A stretch of 64,000 nt of DNA. Origin: Bog-473 sp052140165. Lineage in GTDB: Bacteria; Actinomycetota; Acidimicrobiia; Acidimicrobiales; RAAP-2. The notes under the pieces were generated by a model. The model was not told the origin of the DNA, did not search any database, and saw nothing but the letters and a program-made list of their open reading frames with translations. Below, in pieces: positions 49,440 to 57,234 of this stretch (positions are counted from its first letter, which is position 1; every line of letters starts with the position of its first letter). The translations under genes and the position numbers were made by a program. The stretch covers positions 55,629 through 119,628 of the forward strand of contig JBKQUM010000048.1 of the NCBI GenBank assembly GCA_052140165.1. The letters are read 5' to 3'.

Positions 49440-50081
49440 TCATCTCGGGGGGCGGGTGGCCGCCTGGAGGACCGCCTCGACGTCGGCCGCCACCTGCTCC
49501 ATGGCGGCTGCGCTGGCACCGGTCTGCATCGTCGCCATCAGCAGCGAGATGACGATCACCACCATGCCACTGGCTGTCTGTCCCGGATGGATGTCCTGGC
49601 GCACGTCCCCGGCCATCTGCTGGTCGCGGATCAATTCGGTCACGGTCTTGCGCAACTCCTGGAGTGCGGGGATGTGCAGGAGCCGCATGGTGAACTCGGG
49701 CTCGAGGCCGCGCAGGATTCGGTCGGCCAGAGGGTGCTCGTCCATGTGAGCCACCAGGGCGCGCAACATGAGCCGCCCCCACTGGTCCGGCTCCTCGTCG
49801 AGCACCACGAGGGAGACGGCGTCGTCGATCAGCCCGGCCACGTCCTCGTCGACCGCCGCGACGAAGAGCGCCTCCTTGTTGGCGAAGTAGGGGTATGAGG
49901 CCGTGGTGGACAGGCCGGCATCGCGGCAGGTGTCAGCCACTGAGGTTCCCCGGTAGCCCTCGCGGGCGAAGCGGATCACGGCCGCCGCCAAAATGGCGTG
50001 ACGGGTGCGATCGCCTTTCGTCCCTGTCGGTTCGGGCGGCACCGGGTCAGGCCGCCGCAGCCGGCGCAAGGTCACGACCAT
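49440..50081 (-). CDS. TetR/AcrR family transcriptional regulator
   Basis: A 213-residue repressor. The N-terminal helix-turn-helix is clear (RTRHAILAAAVIRFAREGY, TSVADTCRDAGLS, YPYFANKEALF). The C-terminal ligand domain is helical with MLRALVAHMDEHPLADRIL. The ATG at 50081 overlaps the 3' end of the AurF-type gene by 35 nt, so the two are in one operon. It probably controls that oxygenase and itself. A partial palindrome (51038-51048) upstream of the operon is a candidate operator. Confidence 0.88.
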   Translation of the reverse strand: MVVTLRRLRRPDPVPPEPTGTKGDRTRHAILAAAVIRFAREGYRGTSVADTCRDAGLSTTASYPYFANKEALFVAAVDEDVAGLIDDAVSLVVLDEEPDQWGRLMLRALVAHMDEHPLADRILRGLEPEFTMRLLHIPALQELRKTVTELIRDQQMAGDVRQDIHPGQTASGMVVIVISLLMATMQTGASAAAMEQVAADVEAVLQAATRPPR

Positions 50082-51000
50082 GGCGGTCGACGCCGCAGGC
50101 GAGCTGCCAACCCCTGGGGACCCTGCCACCGCGGAACACGCCGGCGTCGAGCAGCGGGGTGAGGAGGGGGCGCAGGGCGCGGTGGCGCAGCGCCGTGCGG
50201 CCGGCCGAGCGGTTGACGGCGCGCCAGGTCGCCCAGGTGGGGAGGCCGACGGTGGCGTACACCCCGGGGTGGACGATGGTGTCGAACATCGCGATGGCGA
50301 TGCGGGAGCCGAGGTAGCGGACGAGGAAGCGTTCGAGCGCGCCAGCGGTGACCCACTGCTCGGGGAAGATCATGCGTGCGAAGGCGAGGTGTCGAGCCTC
50401 CTCCTGGCGGTGGTACCTGGAGACGGCCTTGATCATGGGGTCGGTGTCGGGGTGCTCGCCGGCGAACTTCTGGAGGAGGTCCGGGACTTCCTCACCGCTG
50501 AGGACGAGAAGGCAGAAGAGCGATGGCATGGACGTGAGGATGGGCAAGAGGACGCGCTGCGCGACGCGGGCGATCGGGCCGTCGATCGGGTTCCTGGCCG
50601 CCGGCTGCACCTGAGTGAGGAGGCGCACGAAGAGGCGCGAGTGGCGGGTCTCCTCCCCCATCTCGTGGAGCAGGTAGGTCACGCGGGGGTCGGTGAGGTC
50701 GGAGCGGGAGACGATGTCGAGGCTGAATCCAGCCATGAGGACGGACTCGAATCGGATGCCCGTCTCGACGATGGATGCGAACTCCTCTCGGGCGAGGATG
50801 CGCTTCTGCTCGTCGGTCAACCGGGCGAAGAGCTCGGGGACCTCGGCGAGCGAGATGAGCTCGTCGGGAAGGATCTGGCCGTCGCCGACGGCGCCGGGGA
50901 CGTCTGCGTCGGGCTCCATGATGCGGTTGAGCGAGGCGGTCGAGAGGCGGTCGATGCGCTGTTCGACGGCAGATCGGGCGGTGGGCACCTTGGTATCCAT
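50047..51000 (-). CDS. AurF-type diiron oxygenase
   Basis: A 317-residue helical protein of the AurF (p-aminobenzoate N-oxygenase) family. Diiron ligands are visible as EEFASIVETGIRFESVLMAG, HEMGEETRHSRLF (ExxH) and RYHRQEEARHLAFAR. The family includes N-oxygenases of arylamines and related uncharacterised actinobacterial proteins. No polyketide or non-ribosomal peptide cluster is nearby, so the substrate is unknown. It is first in an operon with a TetR regulator, suggesting ligand-induced expression. The region upstream is lower in GC and carries a possible operator. Confidence 0.82.
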   Translation of the reverse strand: MDTKVPTARSAVEQRIDRLSTASLNRIMEPDADVPGAVGDGQILPDELISLAEVPELFARLTDEQKRILAREEFASIVETGIRFESVLMAGFSLDIVSRSDLTDPRVTYLLHEMGEETRHSRLFVRLLTQVQPAARNPIDGPIARVAQRVLLPILTSMPSLFCLLVLSGEEVPDLLQKFAGEHPDTDPMIKAVSRYHRQEEARHLAFARMIFPEQWVTAGALERFLVRYLGSRIAIAMFDTIVHPGVYATVGLPTWATWRAVNRSAGRTALRHRALRPLLTPLLDAGVFRGGRVPRGWQLACGVDRHGRDLAPAAAA

Positions 51001-51037
51001 GATCGAAGCGATACCCTCACTCTCCGATTTTTAAGCA

Positions 51038-51048
51038 ATTACGTCAAT
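51038..51048. promoter_or_regulatory. Possible operator upstream of the AurF/TetR operon
   Basis: ATTACGTCAAT is an imperfect palindrome in the AT-richest part of the intergenic region between the AurF-type gene and the divergent hydrolase. It is a candidate TetR site, inferred from position only. Confidence 0.25.
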
Positions 51049-51111
51049 CCCTTATTTCTGGCATCCTGACCTGCGTGGCGGCTTCACGGTTGCTGCCGCG
51101 ATTGCACCGCG

Positions 51112-51117
51112 TACGCT
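51112..51117 (+). promoter_or_regulatory. -10 box of a leaderless promoter
   Basis: TACGCT, 7 nt before the ATG at 51125 of the alpha/beta hydrolase gene. Confidence 0.5.
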
Positions 51118-51124
51118 GCCGTCA

Positions 51125-52123
51125 ATGACGACCCGCTCGCGCTCCCGACGGCTACTGCTACTCGGGGCGACCGTGGCCGCCGGTGCTGCGGCCGGGATGG
51201 CCTACCGGCGGCTGGCCGACGCCGGCACCGCTGACCGCTCTTCAGGCGACGACGGCCTACACGCGCTCGGCTGGGGTGACGTCGTGTCCCGACCCGACCA
51301 TCGGATCGTCCGGACCCCGGACGGAGCCCACCTCGCCGTGTGGGACCTCGAAGGAGACGGCCCCGATGCTCCGGTCGTGGTCCTCCCCCATTGCTGGGGC
51401 TGCAGCCATGAGATCTGGGTGCCGGTCGCCCGACGACTACGTGAGCAGGGCCACCGGGTGGTGCTCTACGACCAGCGAGGCCACGGCACGAGCACGAGGG
51501 GCACGGCGCCGCTGGCGGTCGACACCCTGGCGCACGACCTGAGTGCGGTGCTCGAGGCGACCGACGTGCGTGACGCCGTGCTGGCGGGACATTCGATGGG
51601 CGGCATGACGATCATGTCGCTCGCCACCTACCGTCCAGAAGTCCTGCGCGACCGGGCGAAGGCGACGGTCCTGGTGGCCACTGCGGCCCATGACCCCCGC
51701 GGACAATCGGTTCCGCAGGCGGCGCGCCTGGCGGCCGCCCTCATTTCGTCGCCCGTCGTGACGAGGAGCATGCGTACCACCAACGGGCACCGTTTCGTTC
51801 GGGGCGCCTTCGGGGTGGATCCCGTCCGCTCGCACATGGTCCTGACCCGCGATCTTTTCGCCGCCTGTGATCCGGCCGTCCGTGGGGGTTGGCTCGCCGC
51901 CATGACCGAGATGAATCTGCTGGAGGGCATCGCCAGCATCGACGTCCCGACCACCGTGATGGTGGGAAGCCGTGACACGTTGACCGTGCCCGCCCGCGCC
52001 GAAGCGATCGCCTCGACCATTCCGGGGGCGCGACTGGTCACCCTCGAGGACCGAGGGCACATGCTGCCGCTGGAGGATCCCGAGGCAGTGACCGACGAGA
52101 TCGTGCGAGCCGTCAAGGGCTGA
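51125..52123 (+). CDS. Alpha/beta hydrolase with an N-terminal membrane or export segment
   Basis: A 332-residue hydrolase. A basic N-terminus (TTRSRSRRLLLLGATVAAG) looks like a signal anchor or Tat-like signal. The catalytic domain has LPHCWGCSHEIW near the oxyanion hole, YDQRGHGTST, the nucleophile Ser in GHSMGG, an acid in MVGSRDTL and the His in EDRGHMLPLE. The fold fits esterase, epoxide-hydrolase or haloperoxidase-like enzymes, and the substrate is unknown. It is divergent from the AurF/TetR operon. Confidence 0.83.
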   Translation: MTTRSRSRRLLLLGATVAAGAAAGMAYRRLADAGTADRSSGDDGLHALGWGDVVSRPDHRIVRTPDGAHLAVWDLEGDGPDAPVVVLPHCWGCSHEIWVPVARRLREQGHRVVLYDQRGHGTSTRGTAPLAVDTLAHDLSAVLEATDVRDAVLAGHSMGGMTIMSLATYRPEVLRDRAKATVLVATAAHDPRGQSVPQAARLAAALISSPVVTRSMRTTNGHRFVRGAFGVDPVRSHMVLTRDLFAACDPAVRGGWLAAMTEMNLLEGIASIDVPTTVMVGSRDTLTVPARAEAIASTIPGARLVTLEDRGHMLPLEDPEAVTDEIVRAVKG

Positions 52124-52148
52124 CGGTCGTTCCGGGGTCAGCCGCCGA

Positions 52149-53378
52149 TCATTTCCGAGGCGGTCGCCAGGTCGGTGAGGGGGTGGATACGAAGGAGCGT
52201 CCCTGCGGGCTGACGAAGCGGACCTCCCCCTGCGCGTCACCGTCCAATTTCCAACCAAGCTCGTGCACGTGGCTGTGGTGCGCCACGCAGAGCGTCAGCA
52301 GGTTGGACATGACCGTCGGGCCCTGCTTCGACGCCCAGACGACGTGATGGACGTCGGTGACGTTGCGGCAGGTGCAGCCGGGGAAGCGGCACCCGCCGTC
52401 GCGCCGCCGGATCTCGATGCGCTGCGCGTCGGTGGGGTCCCGCTGCAATGCTTTCTGGTCCAGGCACGTCCCATCGGGTGCGTCGAACGACATCGTCATG
52501 TCGGCGTTGCACGCCAGGCGGCGAGCGACCTCGGCCGAAATGGGACCGACCCCCTCGATGGAGGCGTGGCCGTATCCATCGCCATGGAGGAGCCGGTCCA
52601 GGTCGGTGTGGATGACCATCGTGACCCGGGCGCCCCCGGCACCGTCGGCAGCGCCGGCACGGCGCCCGCCCCGTTCCAGGCAGATGTCGAGCAGCGCATC
52701 GGCACAGCGACTCTCGAAGCGCACGTAGTCGGGATCGCTGGCACTCGGGTGGTCATGGCGGCGGGCTCGTCCGACCACCGCCGCCTTGACCAGCGCGTAC
52801 GAATCCTTGGTCAGCTGGGCCCAGAGGAGGCAGCGCTCGTCGTCGAAGCGCACGAAGCGGCGTCCGAACTGCGCCGCGGCATCGGCATCGGTGGCCCCCT
52901 TTACGTCCGCGGCCAGGCGGCGGGCCTGCCTCGGCGTCCAGTGCTCGGAAGCACGGGCGAACTCGGCGTCGGTCTCGGGTGTCGCCACGGTGGCAAGCGG
53001 CGCGAACACATCGAGCGTCAGGCGTCCCTCGGAGAGGGCGCCGGACAGGGCGGGCAACTCCTCCACCTTCTCGGATGCCTCGACCAGCTTCCGGGCCCGG
53101 GCACGGCTCACGCGACAGTGGGCAACCAACCAGTCCGGCATGGAGAGCGAACCGTCGCCCCGCCAGGCCTCGGCGCCGGCGAACTCGGCGATCTCGCGCA
53201 GCATGGCACCCTCGTGCTCGGAGATCACTCGCTGATGTCCGGCAATGCTCTCCGCCAGCTCTACCGAGCGAGGGTCGCTTCCGTAATCCCGGCATAGAGG
53301 CCGGCCGGCGCGGCTCCGGCGGGCCGACGTGGGACCGCCGGACGGGTCGGGAGCAGAAGGCGGGGCGGCGGTTCCCAT
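52149..53378 (-). CDS. DUF222/HNH endonuclease domain protein (13E12-repeat type)
   Basis: A 409-residue protein of the actinobacterial DUF222-HNH family, which is often multicopy and associated with mobile DNA. The helical DUF222 part covers about 40-300 (MLREIAEFAGAEAW, VEASEKVEELPALSGALSEG). The C-terminal HNH motif has CRFPGCTCRNVTDVHHVVWA and NLLTLCVAHHSHVHE, with the Cys pairs and His residues for a zinc-supported beta-beta-alpha-metal nuclease. Its biological role is unknown. It sits 21 nt after purU, but its composition is like its neighbours. Confidence 0.85.
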   Translation of the reverse strand: MGTAAPPSAPDPSGGPTSARRSRAGRPLCRDYGSDPRSVELAESIAGHQRVISEHEGAMLREIAEFAGAEAWRGDGSLSMPDWLVAHCRVSRARARKLVEASEKVEELPALSGALSEGRLTLDVFAPLATVATPETDAEFARASEHWTPRQARRLAADVKGATDADAAAQFGRRFVRFDDERCLLWAQLTKDSYALVKAAVVGRARRHDHPSASDPDYVRFESRCADALLDICLERGGRRAGAADGAGGARVTMVIHTDLDRLLHGDGYGHASIEGVGPISAEVARRLACNADMTMSFDAPDGTCLDQKALQRDPTDAQRIEIRRRDGGCRFPGCTCRNVTDVHHVVWASKQGPTVMSNLLTLCVAHHSHVHELGWKLDGDAQGEVRFVSPQGRSFVSTPSPTWRPPRK

Positions 53379-53399
53379 ACATTCGGGAACGGTCGCGGA

Positions 53400-54263
53400 C
53401 TACGGGAAGACGACCGTCTTGTTGCCGTTGAGCAGCACCCGGTCCTCGAGGTGCCAGCGCAGACCGCGGGCGAGCACGGTGCGCTCCACGTCGCGCCCCA
53501 CGCGACGCAACTCTTCGGCGGAGTCCCCGTGGTCGATGCGCCGGGTGTCCTGCTCGATGATGGGGCCCTCGTCCAGCTCGGCCGTCACGTAGTGGCAGGT
53601 GGCGCCGATCAGCTTCACGCCCCGCTCGAAGGCCTGGTGGTAGGGCCGGGCCCCGGCGAAGGAGGGCAGGAACGAGTGGTGGATGTTGATGATGCGCCCG
53701 GGCCGGGCGGCGCAGAAGGCTGGGGGGAGGATCTGCATGTATCGAGCAAGGACGATCACGTCGGCCCGCTCCTGCTCCAAGATGCGGTCGATCTCGGCGA
53801 ACGCCGCCGCCTTGGCGTCCGGGTCGGACCCGACCGGCACGCACCGGAACCGGACGCCGTGCCATTCGACCAGCGCCCGGAGGTCCTCGTGGTTCGAGAT
53901 CACGCACGCGACGTCGCACTCGAGCTCCCCCGCCCGCCAGCGATAGAGGAGGTCGGCGACGCAGTGGTCCTCCCTGCTCGCGAACAGCACGACCCGCTTG
54001 CGCACGTCGGTGTCGGTCAGGTGCCATTCCATGTCGAACTCCGTCGCCACCGGTTCGAGGGCGGCGGCCATCTCCGCGGGACCGAACCCAGAGGGGAGGC
54101 TGTCCGCGACGATCTCTATCCGCAGGAAGAAGCGCCCGCTCTGCAGGTCGCCGTGCTGGGCCGCCTCGAGGACCGACCCGCCGTGGCCGGCGATCAGGCC
54201 GGTGACGGCGGCCACGATGCCGACGCGGTCGGGGCACGTGATGGTGAGGACGTAACGACGCAT
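53400..54263 (-). CDS. purU: Formyltetrahydrofolate deformylase
   Basis: A 287-residue enzyme that hydrolyses 10-formyl-THF to formate and THF, balancing the one-carbon pool. An N-terminal ACT domain (RRYVLTITCPDRVGIVAAVTG) is followed by the formyltransferase fold with NIHHSFLPSFAGARPYH and HYVTAELDEGPIIEQD, which carry the Asn/His/Asp active-site set. The ATG at 54263 gives the family start. The 3' end is 21 nt from the DUF222 gene. It follows pdxT by 16 nt, so a pdxS-pdxT-purU operon is likely. Confidence 0.94.
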   Translation of the reverse strand: MRRYVLTITCPDRVGIVAAVTGLIAGHGGSVLEAAQHGDLQSGRFFLRIEIVADSLPSGFGPAEMAAALEPVATEFDMEWHLTDTDVRKRVVLFASREDHCVADLLYRWRAGELECDVACVISNHEDLRALVEWHGVRFRCVPVGSDPDAKAAAFAEIDRILEQERADVIVLARYMQILPPAFCAARPGRIINIHHSFLPSFAGARPYHQAFERGVKLIGATCHYVTAELDEGPIIEQDTRRIDHGDSAEELRRVGRDVERTVLARGLRWHLEDRVLLNGNKTVVFP

Positions 54264-54279
54264 GCGGGGTCGGGGTCGG

Positions 54280-54930
54280 CTACCCGAAGAGCCCGCGGCC
54301 GCCGTTGTCGTGGGTGCCGCCGCACATCTGCGCAAAGAGCCGGTGCACCCGCCGGTCGGGCGTCAGCTCGGGATGGAACGACGACGCCAGCACCGCGCCC
54401 TGGCGCACCAGCACCGGGACGTCGTCCAGCGTGGCCAGCACGTCGACCCCGTCCCCCACCGACACCACCAGGGGCGCTCGGATGAAGACGGCCGGAAGCG
54501 GCGGCCCCTCGCCGGAGCCGAAGCGCACCTCGCTCTCGAACGATTGCCGCTGGCGCCCGTAGCCGTTGCGGCGGACGACCGCATTGAGCACACCGAAGGT
54601 GCGCTGGTCGGCGCGCCCATCGAGCACTTCCCGCGCCACCAGGACCAGGCCGGCGCAGGTGCCCAGGATCGGCAGACCCTGACCCGGGCCCAAGCGCTCG
54701 GCGAGCGCATCGAACAGCCCGGTGGACTCCAGCAGCATCGACAACGTCGTCGACTCCCCGCCCGGCAGCACGAGGCCGTCGAGTCCTTCGAGGTCTGCCG
54801 GTCGCTTCACGAGACGGGCCGAGGACCCGACCTCGCCCAGGGCCGCCACGTGCTCTCGGACGTCACCCTGCAGGTCCAGTACGCCGATCAGCGGCCCCGG
54901 CCCGGGCCCCTCCTCGGAGCCCGCTACCAC
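54280..54930 (-). CDS. pdxT: Pyridoxal 5'-phosphate synthase glutaminase subunit PdxT
   Basis: A 216-residue class I glutaminase supplying ammonia to PdxS. It has GVLDLQGDVREH, GLVLPGGESTTL, the nucleophile Cys in LGTCAGLVL, and the His/Glu pair in SFHPELT. The GTG at 54930 overlaps the pdxS stop by 7 nt; the first dozen residues are a Gly/Pro-rich extension. The large open frame further upstream is a shadow of pdxS. Confidence 0.94.
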   Translation of the reverse strand: MVAGSEEGPGPGPLIGVLDLQGDVREHVAALGEVGSSARLVKRPADLEGLDGLVLPGGESTTLSMLLESTGLFDALAERLGPGQGLPILGTCAGLVLVAREVLDGRADQRTFGVLNAVVRRNGYGRQRQSFESEVRFGSGEGPPLPAVFIRAPLVVSVGDGVDVLATLDDVPVLVRQGAVLASSFHPELTPDRRVHRLFAQMCGGTHDNGGRGLFG

Positions 54931-55799
54931 CCCCGGTCGGCGAGATGCTCGCCGTACTGCGACGCCTCGAGCCCGCGCATGGCTTCTCCGAGCCCACGCG
55001 ACACCTTCGCCACGTGTTCCGCGTCCTCGAAGTGCGCCGTCGACTCCACGATCGCGGAGGCCATGCGGGCGGGGTCGGACGACTTGAAGATCCCGGACCC
55101 GACGAACACGGCCTCGGCACCGAGCTGCATGACCAGCGCCGCATCGGCAGGCGTGGCGATGCCGCCCGCGCAGAACAGCGGTACCGGGAGCTTCCCCGTC
55201 GAGTGGATCTCCTGCACGAGCCCGACCGGTGCGGCGAGCTCCTTGGCCCAGCCGTACACCTCGGCCGAGTCGGCCTGCGTGATGGCCCGGATCGTCCCCA
55301 GGATGGAGCGCAGGTGGCGCACGGCCTCGACGATGTTCCCCGTCCCGGCCTCGCCTTTCGAGCGGATCATCGCCGCGCCCTCGGAGATCCGGCGCAGCGC
55401 CTCGCCCAGGTTGGTGGCACCACACACGAACGGCACCGTGAAGGGCCACTTGTCGATGTGATACGCCTCGTCGGCCGGCGTCAGCACCTCCGACTCGTCG
55501 ATGAAGTCGACCCCGAGGGACTGCAGCACCTGGGCCTCGGCGAAGTGGCCGATGCGGGCCTTGGCCATCACCGGGATCGTCACGGCCTCGATGATCCCCT
55601 CGATCAGCAGCGGGTCGCTCATGCGCGCCACGCCCCCGTCGCGGCGGATGTCCGCCGGCACCCGCTCCAATGCCATGACCGAGACGGCCCCGGCGTCCTC
55701 GGCGATCTTGGCCTGCTCGGCGTTGACGACGTCCATGACCACGCCGCCCCGCAGCATGTCGGCCAACCCCCGCTTGACGGTGAAGGTCCCGGTTGTCAT
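54924..55799 (-). CDS. pdxS: Pyridoxal 5'-phosphate synthase subunit PdxS
   Basis: A 291-residue TIM-barrel lyase that builds PLP from ribose 5-phosphate, glyceraldehyde 3-phosphate and ammonia. Motifs are GLADMLRGGVVMDVVNAEQA, MALERVPADIRRDGGVARM, the Schiff-base Lys in PVMAKARIGH, the second catalytic Lys in MIRSKGEAGTG, and GGIATPADAALVMQLGAE. The length is normal for the family. TAGACT lies 6 nt before the ATG. It heads the operon. Confidence 0.96.
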   Translation of the reverse strand: MTTGTFTVKRGLADMLRGGVVMDVVNAEQAKIAEDAGAVSVMALERVPADIRRDGGVARMSDPLLIEGIIEAVTIPVMAKARIGHFAEAQVLQSLGVDFIDESEVLTPADEAYHIDKWPFTVPFVCGATNLGEALRRISEGAAMIRSKGEAGTGNIVEAVRHLRSILGTIRAITQADSAEVYGWAKELAAPVGLVQEIHSTGKLPVPLFCAGGIATPADAALVMQLGAEAVFVGSGIFKSSDPARMASAIVESTAHFEDAEHVAKVSRGLGEAMRGLEASQYGEHLADRGW

Positions 55800-55805
55800 G
55801 GGTCC

Positions 55806-55811
55806 AGTCTA
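55806..55811 (-). promoter_or_regulatory. -10 box of a leaderless promoter for pdxS-pdxT
   Basis: TAGACT on the minus strand, 6 nt before the pdxS ATG. Confidence 0.5.
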
Positions 55812-55831
55812 CGAGGGCGGGACGCCCCTCC

Positions 55832-57073
55832 TCACCACTCGCTCAGTGCGGCGGCCCTCACCGAGGTGGCGTCGAGCTCCCCAGGCACCAGGGGGTCGTC
55901 GCGGTGCCCCACCGAGGGGTCGATCCACACCCACCGGGTGGACCCGAACCGGGACGGGGAGGCGAAGAGCGAGCCCTCGGCCGGCGCCGGGGCGTCCATC
56001 ATGACCCGGAGCGCATCGAGCAGGCCACGGGGATACCGCACCGCCGACGCGCCCACCACGTCGGCTCGATACTCGCGGCTCTCCCCCACACAGCGCCGCA
56101 GCGTTTTCTCCCCCCCGAAGAGCGTGCCGAGCGTGATCCCGACGCAGGAGACGCCGTTGTCGCCCCGCTTCACGTGCGCCAGCTCGTGCGCGATCACGCC
56201 TTCGAGCTCAATGGGGTCCAGCCTCCGGAGCAATCCGGTCGTCACGACGAGGTCGGACCGGCGAGCGTCGCGACCCAGCGCGCACGCGTTGGGCACGTCG
56301 TCGTCGATGACGTGCAGCGACGGCATGCTCAGGCCGAAGGTGGCGCACAGGCCTTCGGTGACGTTGTAGAGGCGGGGGTCGTCCTGCTCCTCGATGGGCA
56401 TGGCGCCGATACGCCGCAGCGCCGCGGCCGGTGCGAGCCGCCACGCTCCGTACATGAAGGCCGCGCCCGCCACGACGAACGCGGCGACGCCGGCGATGGG
56501 AGACACGGCCACCAGGAGAAGGGCACCGAGGAGCAGCGCTGGGATGGCGGCCGTCCAGGCACACAACCTGATGGCCCGGCGGCGGTTGGCCGCGACCTCT
56601 CCCGGGTACACCTGCGGCGCACCGAGGCTCGGGTGCATCTCGAGCGGCTCGAGTGGGGCCGGCGGAGCGAGCGCGACGGCGGTACGCGGCTGCTCGCCGC
56701 GTGGTCGCGATCCCGATCCCGAACCCGAACCCGAACGGGTACGGGAACGGGACCGGTTTCCACCGCCCTGACCAGACCCGCCGCCCGATTGCTGGCCTCC
56801 TCCGCCACCCTGGCCCTTCCCCTGTGCGTTGGCACCGCCGCCGTCGCCGCCTCCGCGGCCGCCCGAGCTGCTGCTGCCCCCGCCCGACCCGGCGGTGCCG
56901 GCGCCGGCGGGCCGGCCCCGGTTGCGGCTCCGGTTGCGATTGCGGTTCCTGTTGCGGTTCGCACCGCTGCCAGCGCCGGCGCCGCCCGAGCTGCCGCCGC
57001 CGCCCCCGCCCGACCCGGCCGTGCCTCCGTTGCCCCTGGGGGGCGTTCCTGAACTGTCGCTCTGATCGGCCAT
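55832..57073 (-). CDS. M48 (HtpX/Ste24-like) membrane zinc protease with a long low-complexity N-terminus
   Basis: A 413-residue metalloprotease. The zinc site is HELAH (about residue 296) with the third ligand Glu in ESREYRAD. Two TM helices lie at about 170-215 (WTAAIPALLLGALLLVA and VAAFVVAGAAFMYGAW). The first 130 residues are Gly/Ser-rich with alternating Asn-Arg and Ser-Arg repeats (NRNRNRNRSRNR, RSRSRTRSGSGSG), unlike ordinary HtpX, and should be disordered and strongly basic. A TAGGCT box lies 9 nt before the ATG. A function in membrane quality control is inferred from the family. Confidence 0.88.
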   Translation of the reverse strand: MADQSDSSGTPPRGNGGTAGSGGGGGGSSGGAGAGSGANRNRNRNRNRSRNRGRPAGAGTAGSGGGSSSSGGRGGGDGGGANAQGKGQGGGGGQQSGGGSGQGGGNRSRSRTRSGSGSGSGSRPRGEQPRTAVALAPPAPLEPLEMHPSLGAPQVYPGEVAANRRRAIRLCAWTAAIPALLLGALLLVAVSPIAGVAAFVVAGAAFMYGAWRLAPAAALRRIGAMPIEEQDDPRLYNVTEGLCATFGLSMPSLHVIDDDVPNACALGRDARRSDLVVTTGLLRRLDPIELEGVIAHELAHVKRGDNGVSCVGITLGTLFGGEKTLRRCVGESREYRADVVGASAVRYPRGLLDALRVMMDAPAPAEGSLFASPSRFGSTRWVWIDPSVGHRDDPLVPGELDATSVRAAALSEW

Positions 57074-57082
57074 CGGTCTGTC

Positions 57083-57088
57083 AGCCTA
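57083..57088 (-). promoter_or_regulatory. -10 box upstream of the M48 protease gene
   Basis: TAGGCT on the minus strand, 9 nt before the ATG at 57073. Confidence 0.35.
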
Positions 57089-57222
57089 CGGCACCATCGG
57101 AGGCGGACCGGTCGTCGCGGACACCACGTTGGCCACCGCGACACAGCGACCCGCCGCTCAGACGGACGACCCGCCGGGTGCCACCTCAGCCACCGACACG
57201 CCGGCTTCGAGGGCCAGGACCC

Positions 57223-57228
57223 TAGACT
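57223..57228 (+). promoter_or_regulatory. -10 box of a leaderless promoter
   Basis: TAGACT, 6 nt before the ATG at 57235. It is the same hexamer and spacing as at pdxS. Confidence 0.5.
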
Positions 57229-57234
57229 GCGCCG

